Below are positions 45,979 to 57,900 of a stretch of DNA of 64,000 nt, in pieces. Origin of the DNA: Epinephelus fuscoguttatus (Eukaryota; Chordata; Actinopteri; Perciformes; Serranidae); the NCBI RefSeq assembly GCF_011397635.1, contig NC_064775.1, positions 13,046,952 to 13,110,951 of the forward strand, given 5' to 3'. The position numbers and the translations under genes are program-made. The notes beneath the pieces are model-generated. The model saw only the letters and a list, made by a program, of their open reading frames with translations. It was not told the origin of the DNA and did not search any database. The number at the start of each line of letters is the position of its first letter. Position 1 is the stretch's first letter.

Positions 45979-48900
45979 TGTGTCTGTCTGGATCTCTTGT
46001 GGTTGCAGTGTTTAAAAACCTGTTTTATTGACTGTTTTATGCCATCATTGACTGCTGTCTCCTCACTCCCCTGAACCATCAAGTAGGGGCTGCAAATCTT
46101 TTACGGAAATCAGCCTGGCTAAAAACAACCGGCCTTACCACAGGTCACATTTTGGCTTTCACTGTGGCTCAAAAACTGACATCTATAGAAAAGTGTGCAA
46201 AAGGAAGCGTGAATCTACTGCTAGCTCACCTAGCACCACTGACCTAGCTAATGATACAACTCAGCAAAGTAGGACACTATTAATGTTTAGATCTCATGCT
46301 GTCATGAGCACAAGGCCCCTTGTCCATAAGTAGAGCACAATTCTTTCTGCTAAGTGATGCTGTTGGCAGGTGTAGTTTGGTAAAAAGGAAATAGTTCCAA
46401 CATGAAACTGCTCACAACAAGGTCTGTGGATTATCTTAAGTAGCTGGGTCATGATTTCTAGAAAGAGACATCGCGACTCACACCAAAAAAATACTGATTT
46501 ATTAACAGCACTACAGGTAAGAGGAAAAATCTGCATTTTTGATTTTGGCGTGGACTGTCTCTTTAAACCTCAGATATAATGACCTAAGATAGTGTTAAAG
46601 TGATTTCTACAGAACACAGCAACCTGTTAAAACATAACCACAGATGCAGTTTACATTAAATGTAGTTATTTTTAATTTCAAATGTGCGTCTCAGGAAATA
46701 TTATTTTGACAACACTAGGAGGAACGATGCATTTAAAAACCACTCATGGACACTATAATAAAATACACTGCTGCTAGTTTATCTTAAATGGAACTAGAAG
46801 GTATGATTCATTTTATTTGTGCTGCCTGAGGAGTTCCTGCATCATTTACAGGAAGCAGCTTCACTTGTTTTCTCCTGTTGATAATGTTTCTCTGTAATTA
46901 TTACGAAAGTGTTGTGTACCATGTTTTGTCAATAGGTATGTAACTATGTCATGTCTCTGCATGCACCGCCTATTAAAGGGAATTATATATAGAGCAAATC
47001 AGACTGTGTGTACCTTTGGGAAGAGCTGGCCTTGGTACACGCTCATGCTGAATGGTTACACCTGAGGAGGATGTGGATATTCTTGTAGAAGAAGAAGATG
47101 ATGATGATGAAGATGAAGATGAGGAGGAGCCTTGGGTGCTGGAGGAGTCCTCTTTGGACGGAGGTGTGAAGTCTGAGTTGTTGCGGTTAAATGTATCCCC
47201 GCGCTCTCTTCCAAAGTGTGTCTCAGTGAACACATGCTGCCCTCCTCCACCCTGATGGTGATAAAACCAGTAAATGGTGTTAAACAGTGTTATCATGATC
47301 TTTTTATAACATACACACACTCATATGTTGCATACATGTCTGTCTGTGACTGTGCTGGAGCCTTTGCTGCCATGCTGGGTGGTCACTACGCGGCCTCCGT
47401 GGCTCTGAGTGCTGGTGCCAGTGCTGGTGCCACTCTGACGGCCGTTCAGAACTTGCTGGTCAGTCACAGGTCGGTACCCATAGCCACCGACAACATAGTT
47501 CCCATTGTTGCCGTTCCTGTTGCCGTTGTTGCCGTTGTAGCCATTGTTTCCATAGCCGTTGTAGCCGTTAGTTACTCTGTTATAAATCAGGGCTCCATTC
47601 TCATCCTCGCAGAACTGGCTGACCAGCTTGGATTCCAGCGCTGAGAAACAGAAAGACACAGAGAGGAGAAGTCAGTGTCAGGAACACAGGACATATTGTC
47701 TCTGGAGACTGGAGACCCAGTAGGAGATTTATTTTAGTCAGATTAGCTGCATGGCTCTGGGGATGAAAACAGTCGGCCCACTATTAAAGTCCAGGCTGAA
47801 ATATCTCGGCGACTAACAGATGGATTGCCATGAAGTTTTGTACAGACATGGTCCGCAGAGGATGTATCCTATAGAGTTCCGTATTCCCCTAAATTTTCCT
47901 CAAGCAGCCCCATGAGGTTTGCATTTGTTGCTCTGAGTGCAATGTCTCCAAACCTATTGGATGGATTGGCATGAAATATTTTATGAACGTCTCATCTAAT
48001 CATCTGGTCAAACTCATTATTTGTCCAATTCTTTAGTTTATCACTTTTCAAAGCACAGCATTTAAACTGAAGTAGTCCAGCTGACAACTTAATTACCATG
48101 AAATAAAGACAAAAATTAAAGGTACAGTTTGACATTTTCTGGAATACCCTTATGTGTTTTCTTGCTGACAGTTCAATTGGAAAAACCATACCCCTTTCAT
48201 CTGTACTCTAGATATGGAACCAGAGTCACCAGGGGATTAGCTTAGCTTAGCACAAAGACTGGAAGAAGGGGAAACAGCTAGCCTGCCTCTGTCCAAATTT
48301 AAAAGAAACCCACCTCTAAAACTCTATTTAGCATTTGTGTACTGACATTTCTAATCCAAGATATATGCAAGTACCAATAAGCTAATGCAGTAAGCTAATA
48401 TTTCTGTGCTAGTATTGATGCAGCGTAACACCAAGACAAAGAGTTTCTCTAACCTGGCAGTGTGTTGAAGTCATCAATGAGGAACATGTGCTCGCTGTCT
48501 GGGTCAGAAGCGATCAGATTGAGCTCTCTCATGAACTCAGCCTGCGTAGGGTCCGAGGTGTTCACAATCCCCAGTGCAAACATCTCAATATTGGCAGCAT
48601 GTGCTTCTCGTACAGCTATATCCAGCTTCACTGGCTCTCGCTTGTCCGTCTGTCCATCAGTGATCACAATGGCCACTTTGCTGACTCCCAGACGTGAAGA
48701 GTAGAAGGCCTCCTGGGTGGCTTTACGGATGGCTGTGCCGGTATAGGTGCCCTCTCCCATGTATGGGATGTTCCTGATGGCCTGCTTTATGTCCTGTTTG
48801 GTGACGTAGCGGGCCAAGTTGAACACCAACTTCACCTCCAGGCTGTACAGCACCAGGCCGATCCTGGTGGCGTTGCGGCCCACTGTGACTCGGTCCACCA

Positions 48901-51900
48901 GGGCGTTCACAAAGTCCTTGATGATCTCAAAGTTCTCTGGGCCCACACTCTCTGAGCTGTCAATGACAAACACCAGCTCCATGGGCCTCTCCTTACACTT
49001 GATCCCACATCCTGGAATCACATCACATCAGCATATGAGATCATGGCTGAAATGTCACTTTGATGAGGTTCACTGTGCGGAATCTGATCTACTGATTCGC
49101 AGATAGGATGAGACAGTGGCTTAAATTCAGAAACTGAATCTTCTCTTATAGCATTAAGTCAATACTGAGAAGTGAAATAAATATTGCAAAGATCACAAGA
49201 TACTTTACCACAGATCTCTTTGATCATCCGAATGATGTCCTCTCTCTGAAATGAATACACCAACACAGTGTGAGTGTATAAATAAACATGAGCAGTAACT
49301 GATGAAATAGTCAGTGGTGGAAGACATATTCACATCCTTTACTTTATGTAAAAAAAAAAAAAGCAATATTTTTAAAGAAACACTTCATCCTTCAGTTAAT
49401 CACAAACATTCAAATTCAAAATCACTAATTTTGGAGATACGTGGTTTTGACTGGACAGGAGGGGTATGAAAAAATGAAATGTGAAAAGTAACGAAAGCTG
49501 GAAATACACAAGTAAAGTACATCTAATTAGTACTTAAAGGGTAACTTCAGTATTAAGCACAGTAAGTGTACAGTGACATTCCACCACTGGAAAAGTATAT
49601 AAAGATATGAGAAGACTCACAGTGAGGCCTGCTTCACCTTTGACACCAGCGCGGCCCTGAGGTGAGAAAACAAAAAGTATAATGTAGTTAAAGTACTTAT
49701 TATATTCTAAATATGTGTTTTAAACATTTTAAATTCCATTTACCAGACAAATATTTGCTGAGTTGACTAAAAATAAGGATAAGAGTGTAATTCTCACAAA
49801 GCAGTACACAATGTAAAGACATATAAAACCATCATTAGTGTAACTTACAGGTAGTCCTGGGGTTCCAGGGTCTCCCAGTTCTCCTTTGATTCCCTTCAGC
49901 CCCCTCTCCCCTGACGAGCCACGGTCACCCTGTCGCACATTGCATGATAAAATATCAGCAATCAGAACACACTGCGTGCACACAAACCCACATTCAGAAG
50001 TCCTGGACAACATGGTGACTCACTTTAGCTCCAGGAAAGCCTTCTCCAGGTACCCCCCTTGGCCCTGTCACGCCCTGGACCCCCTGTTCACCCTGAATCA
50101 AAAACATGAATTAAATACTTTGCATGTGTAGGAGTTTACCAATACATTAATTTCTATAAGAAGGACAACAAATCATGGCCCACCTTTGGCCCTTGAACTC
50201 CTTGTCCTTGTGGCCCTATTGGCCCTGGAGGGCCAGGCCGCCCAGTGTTACCCTGCAGAACAGAGGATGCAGTGAGTATCACATTGGAGTGGACTACATT
50301 AACCTAGCTGTACATTTCTGCAATTCATAGATATATTACATTTGTATGTCATTACAGTATGTAGTGGATATGTTGAAGTAACTTGAAACCCTTGTGTTGC
50401 TATAGAACTTGAGTTGAATAAACATTTACAGACCAGACCAGCCCTGTATCACACATATGTAACCAATGATTCCTCTTCCTTAAACAGATGTAAAATGGAT
50501 ATAAAACCCATGAAACAGCTTGTCATATTTCTAGGAAAAAGCATTTCTAAGGTGAGGATTATCCCTGTCTCATAATACTGAGTCATGACTTTCTGACACC
50601 CATTTTCTCTCAACATAGATGAGGGCTGGAGCCTGCCAACATGACAGCTTTAGCTGAGTCCCCAATTAAATCCTGCCTACTGCTGCATGACTGTGACAGC
50701 ACCCGGACCTGCAGAAACACTGGTCTGAAGCCTGCAGGGACTCTGGATGGGATATTTGGGGACATATGGGTGCTGGGTGTTGCTTCAGTTAGGCCTGCTT
50801 CTCATCAGACACATATGTCTGTGGAGATTCACACTCTGCACCAATGTGTCAGAGAGCTGTGGGGAAAATCATGATAAATACCCTGAACAACTGAACTGGC
50901 AGCATAAGAATATAAGGCCCCTGTGGTGGGCATGTTCACACACAAGATAAAGCACTCTTATTTCCAATCTGGAACTCTTTGACTACAGCAAAGACGTAAT
51001 CCTTCAGAGAATATGACTCAATCAGGACCGCTTGGCTGTATGTCAAGTAAAATTACAGCAGGCTTTCTGCATAAGTAAACACATTGCAATGTTGTCCTTG
51101 ACTCATGTTTGCAGGAAAACTGAATACAAGCTGTTTTTTGACGAGTTATAAAAGGTAGATGAAAAGTCGAAATGGAAGTAATTTTAGTTTGAAAATTAAA
51201 AAAAAAAAAAAAAAAAAGCCAAACTAATAAAGTACCGGAGGTCCTTGGAGGCCTTCGCCTGGAGGTCCTGGTAAACCAGGCAACCCTCGGAAACCAACAT
51301 CCCCCTGCAAAGATATATGAACACTTATAATACAGCAATTCACAATCCATCAAATAAATGAACTCCTGTGCTGAGTAAAATCTCGTTTCCTTTAATTAGT
51401 TTCCTCGAACAAATGACCACATCTTTCACTGGGGAGATACTTTCACTTATCTTCAGTGCACATTCAAACACTCTGAAATTGATCTAACAGTATTGGACAA
51501 TTGCTTCAGCTCAGTTTTCACAACTGAGGTTCATTTTGCACAAGTCTTAACGTGAAATGTTACACTCCTAATTTTGACAAAGGAACCATCTCTATCATAT
51601 TAGGTCATACATCACATCACGCTGAAACACTTTCTCAACTGCCACCGACATGCACTTACTTGACAATAATTATTTTTGATCTGACAGAGCCAAATTCTCA
51701 CCTTTGGTCCAGGGATGCCCACTCCTTCCTGGCCAGGTTCTCCTGGAAGTCCAGGCAGACCAGGAGGGCCCTAAACAACACATGACATGGAGGTAGAATA
51801 CACTCTCAGAGAAGGTGAAATTATTAAAGGAATAGTTCGGCATTTTGCAGAAAACCCCAGGAAGTTACCCGTCCTTGCCAAGAAATAGTCTGGCATATAG

Positions 51901-54900
51901 CTCCCCCCCTAAAATAAATATGACCTGTTAATCAGTGAGTTTTAGATGTGATCTGTTACCTATAGAAGGTACTGTGTTTGCTGTTAGCAGTCTTTGGCTA
52001 AACTAACTTAACCCTTCCAACAAATCCTTAGGAAAAGATCCTTCGGAAAAGAATCATGGTTGGGCATCGTCACATTATGTACTTTACATAAAGTTACATA
52101 CTTAAGATATGTGGGTAAAGTAGGTTTCGGGAAGTAAAGTTACGTAGGTTAGGTCGAAGAATGTAAAGCTGCATAGGTTTGGTTTGGTAAAGTAAAGTTA
52201 CTTTGGTTGGGTTTAGGAAAGTTAAGTTACTTAGGTTAGGTTTAGGAAAGTTAAATTACGTATGATGGAAAAGAATCACGGTTGGATGTTGTCACATTAC
52301 ATAGTTTACGTAAAGTTGTGCAGTTTATGGACATGTAACAGTCTTAGCGTAAAGTGACCTGCCGACTTGACAACATACCAACAACTGTTCACTTTTTTGT
52401 TTGTAATAAGGGTAAGCGTATTCATGGATAAATTGATTTTTGACAAGAAAAATATTAAGGTTTGGGTAGGACTTAGAGAATCTTGCGCTATGTATGTGAA
52501 ATTTACCAATTACAAGTTAAAGATTTGTTGAGTAACTCAAAGGTTTATTATTACATTTGAATTTAATGATAATGTCTTCAGGTGCACTCTTATCTGGCCG
52601 GACCTTCATATTTAGCAAACAGACATGAGAGCAGCATCAGTCTCCTCATCTACAACTTCAAAAAAGGGGCTATATTAATAAGCATGATTCCCAAAATATT
52701 GAACTGTTCCTTTAAATCTCTTCTTCAGTGGCCACATATACCCCTACAAGACTAAATATGATTGCTTTGCTCTGTATTTGCCCCTGAATCCCCCTCTGTG
52801 TCTCCTTGCTATCGTCTTAACTAAGGACGAAGTATACGAGGTTCAGGTACTGTAACTATTGGTAATAAATGTCTCGTTGATGGATGTATGGCTGGAACTG
52901 ATGGGCAGAATGAGGGAGGCAAAAGACAGATGGATGGACGACTAAATGTAATGTGTGGATGGATTGTATAAACTAACAGATTTATGAGCGTACAAATGGG
53001 CATGTCGTGCTTTAAATCAGTTCCTCACCATAGGGCCGGGATAGCCGTCTCCTTTGGGACCTAAAGGACCTGCAGGACCTGAATCTCCACGGTCACCCTA
53101 AAGCAAAAATAGGTCAATCATCCATTCATAAAAGGATACTTAGTGATTTACAGACAGGTGTTAAAATGAAACTGAAGTGGAATGTGGATGTAAATAGATA
53201 TATGTGCCGTCTGCTCCTTTCTGTGCTTCTGTATTGTAACTCTGTGCAATATATCAAAAGCATGGAAGGTTCAAAATGCAAAACATGCTGAAGCATTTTA
53301 TGAATTGATATTTCATGAACAAGTGTTAGAGCAAATGTTGACATCTTCACTGTCCTTGTTGATTCTTCTTGATGAAAGGGCACATATGTGTTGCCAGGTC
53401 TGTCTCCCATTATATTCACTCGATAATTGATTTTCCAAACATAGACTGTTCAGCTATGACAACATGCTCTAAGTGTGTGTCACCAGGCAGTCATCCAAGT
53501 TACAAACACATTGTTGTGTTTTAGAAAAGAGGCTTAAACTGGGTGTTACCTTTGGACCAGGAAGTCCGTAGCCAGTCTCCCCAATCGGACCTGGAGGACC
53601 ACTTGGGCCAAGATCACCCTGTAACACACATTAGCACTAATTAACTCTATATTCTATAACATGGCAAATATTGTAGATTTTACAAACAAAACATGAGATA
53701 TAGCTGAAATATTAAAGGTAAGTAAACTGGATTTCCACAACTAGCTATAAGTGGTAAAGCATACACATAGTGCTACTGTGGTGCAAATGAACAAATACAC
53801 AGGTAATCAAGTCACCACAATGTGATTGCCACATAGTTATCCTGCGGTCATTGAGGCCTCAAAGGGTTTGGGAGTAATTGCCCACATTACCCAGTACGGT
53901 AATTGCAGTCATTAACATTACACAAAGTAGTTCAAATTAATAACATAACAATAACATTTAGTTTGTGCTGACAAGTATAATTTGCTGATAATAATTACTC
54001 TAATTACCTACTGTAATTTTAGGTAAATAACATCTTGAATGAGACTTGTATTTTACATTCTGGTACTACTATTTTAAGTTACAGCTACCCTTGTGGAGTT
54101 TTTTTTATCACTGGTAGCTTGATGCAATGTTTTTACAAGACGGTCCCAGTATCCCGCAAAGTGTGCCGCACTTTGAAGCCAATTTGTCATAGTGGTCAAA
54201 CAGTAAAACTACAACTTCCAGGTCCCTTACATGATGCCTTTGGATCCAGAAACACGTTTTCCCATAGACTTACATCGTGAAAGAGATGTCCTAAAATCAC
54301 TGGATAAATTTTTTGAGTGTCACAGCCTCCGTGAAATGATTCATCTCACTATTGGGATTTGATTTGTTTGGTCCGATAACATTTTGAAAGTCAAGAAGGG
54401 CCGGACGATTAATTCATTTTATCCCCATCCAAGATGACGGAGGGCTAAACCAGACGTTAGCCAGCAGAAGTTAACTGCTCAGCTGATGATGTCTCTAGTG
54501 TGCTTGCACTATGGGCCCAATGACGTGGTACTTTTATACCCAGGAGTTCAAACTGTTTTGGCTTCATCCACCGCTGAACAACCTTTATAGGTATGAACGG
54601 CCTCCAATGCTGTATCAAGTTCTCTTTATACATCCATGGCAGGACCCTGATTTGTTTGTATAATGCACTTGCACAAGGACAGTTTCAGTTTCATGGTGCT
54701 CCTGATGGACAGATGGCAGCAGTAATGTGCAAAGAAGACAAGTAAGAACATTGCTAGCAAGCATGAATATGTACAATCTGTGATTTAAGGTGGATATAAA
54801 CACATTTTTTGCTTAAACTTATTATCATGACATAAATATTAACTGTATAATGTAATAACTATAGAATATTAGACACCGTCAGTGTTTAGATTGAGTCCCT

Positions 54901-57900
54901 GTAAGCCTTGCTTTCACCATGCAATTCTATCTGCCAACGGGAACAATCTCCTGGGAAAATGAAAGCTCGATTTACGGCACAAAAACTGCAGCAGTCGTGG
55001 TGCAACCAAACAGGAAGAGGATAGTGCTTTTGTTTTCCCCTGTAGCTATTGGTAGCTATCCCCAGTTATCACAGAGTATCTATGTAAGTGCTTTGTTGTC
55101 TTTGCAACAGCGCTGCTACGAACAATTCCAGATGGAGAATTTGGTTTTGGAAATGTTTTATAAGGACGACTGAAAATTGTCGCTACTGCCAGGAGATTCT
55201 TTCACTTATGAACTGTTTCATGAAACAACTGTCTCTTGAAATGAGAAGTATGGCGATCATGAAAATCAAACACTTGGAAACATTTAAACAGCATTTGGAA
55301 AAATCTAAATTATTATCACCTGTTTTATGTAAACATGCACGAAACACAGCAGACCTCCACAGTTTTCTAATATTACTACAGTAGACTGGGAGTAGTTACC
55401 TTTGGCCCGGCGACGAAACGTCCTGGTGGACCAGGTAAACCCCCCCTGCCTTGTGCCCCTGGTTCTCCCTGAGGATTAATGCAAGACAAGTGGTTAAATC
55501 AATAATTCATAAAATGAATTCCTTACAATTTAAGCCCTCCCAGAAGGCCACTGACAGAGTCCCAATGCAAAAAATAATTAATCAGAAATATTCAATAGCT
55601 AATCAAGCTTAGTAGCTCCTCACCTTTGGTCCCGAGGGTCCAGCAATGCCAGGTGGACCAGTCAAGCCCCTTATTCCTCTTTGGCCTTGGTCACCCTTAA
55701 AAATCACAAGAAAACAGTTAGTAATCTGACAGCTGTGACTTTATATACAGGTCAGTAAAGTCCTAGTGCCAGACATACAAAAAAGTGAGCAAGAAAATGT
55801 CCCAGTTTTCACCTTTTCACCCTGGGTGCCAATTCCAGGTGCCCCCTCTGGCCCTCTGAGACCTGAAGGTCCCGGCTCACCCTAAAGACACAAACATACA
55901 CATGTAATAAGTTTTATGAGATTGATAGTGGAGCAAACAGACACATATAGATAAAGTAGGTGGTGAGATTAACTACCTTCTGTCCAGGGGCTCCGTCCTC
56001 CCCTGGCAGGCCGGGCAAACCTGACATCCCTGTTGACCCTGGCTCACCCTGAGGACAGATTCATGGATATGTTTCAGTTGTTGGATTGGAAAATCTAAGT
56101 ATTGTAAAAATAAAAATGGTTTTAACTCACCTTAGCTCCAGGGTCTCCAGCCCCTCTCTCACCTGGGGCGCCTACCTCCCCCGGTAAACCTTGGTCCCCC
56201 TGTGAGACAAGACAGCATGACAACATTAACTTATTGTAGCTTTGATGTCTGAGAACCTGGAAGGATATGAATTCATCAAACTAAACAGTGTATTGGACAA
56301 ACCTTGGATCCAGGCAAGCCCTCTCCTGGTGGACCTCTGCTTCCTGGTGGCCCTCTTGGTCCCTCCACGCCCTGCAAGGATGAATGGAGGCAGTGATAAA
56401 AAAAGAAGCCATCGATTAAAAGTTAACACTATGTAAAAATTGGATGGCTAAGGGACTGTACAAAAGTTACTGGGTGGTGGTCAAGTTTGAAAAACGCACA
56501 ATACCCTTAGTTCTTGATACTAGTGAGTAACTAAACATATTCTGCTTCAGTGTTCCTGCCTCACTCTTTTTCCAATTTATCTTATACCCCGAAAAACTGC
56601 CAAATAAATCAATCAAATTCAGAACAGCAGGGACCGAGGACGCTTGGTTAAGTTGAGCAAAATATCATCTGCATACATATCAAATTTAAAATTATGACCA
56701 TAAATGTTCACATCATGTATATCATCCCTAGAGTAGATAGCACATGCTAGTGGTTAATGCCTTTTATGACTTTTAAAGGAACCCTTTGCTTCATACCAGA
56801 CAGATGCACTATAGAGAAGTATTGAACCAATTTAGCACCACACTCCTATAACATTGTGTCATGATGAACGGTTAAAAAACAGGAATAAAATCAATCCAGC
56901 AGAACCAGAGATGTCGTACTGTACTGTACTGTACCCACAGTGGAACTCGACCCCTGGCTGTTCATTAAATCTTGAATCTTGCTTTTATTTAAAGGTAAAA
57001 GGTAATGCTCAGCTCATGTCCCCACCCCAGTAACTTGTGTACAGTCCCTAAGGTGACTAATATGGAATTTACATTCAGGAATAACCTGCAAAACCATAAT
57101 TGTTTGGCAGCTGAAGCCAAGGTGCCAATCACTTATTTAAGTACTTGCCTTCTCGCCCTGTATGCCAACTCCTGTGAGGCCGAGTGGCCCTGGAAGACCT
57201 GGAGGGCCAAAATCCCCCTACAGGTTCAGATAGGAAAGAAGGTTAATGATGATAACAGCATATAAGTGTTGATAGTATGACAGTGCATCACACTCACATG
57301 CCAACTGGGACATTTCGTGATTTATTACATGTGGAAAGCACCCAACTGTAAAAGAGTCTTTGCCAAGATCCTGTGCATTTTTTTTTTTGGCTCGGTAATA
57401 GATTTATACTATTATGCAGTAAATTCTGTTTATACACATGACTTGATGACATTTTTAATTCAATACCTTTTCATCTGTCACATGCAACATTAACGTCATA
57501 AACTTGTGATGTTAATGCACAGAAAACCCCGTAGGCACTGGTTTGTCATTACTACAGGAAAACATTGCAATTATCTGTGATGAACTTCTCCACAAGGCTA
57601 CAGTAAACCTGTCAGCACAATCTGTGTCAGGAACTCCCATGTAAAAACCTCTATGTTTTAAAAGATGTTTTCTGGGGGAAATGGTTTAATCCATTCCCAA
57701 CTGTTCACGTCATATTCCACTGACATGAGATGAATTATGTAACTTAAAAACATATCTTTAAATCAACTCATGTCATGGCCCATCAAAGTCTGCGAGCTAA
57801 AAGATTGCCAGATGGCCGCAAAGATCTGCACATCCTGAAAGGTAAGAGAGAATACCTTTCTGTAATTGTATGACCGTGTCAGTACAGAGCCAGCTTTCCC

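Noticed and set aside
47216..47644. Plus-strand frame rich in Ala/Val opposite a col28 exon
   Set aside because: It is the antisense shadow of the Asn/Gly-repeat exon (GTT/GCC words read as Val/Ala).
52119..52261. Telomere-like TTAGG repeats
   Set aside because: The unit is 29 bp with only partial TTAGG words, so it is an ordinary minisatellite.
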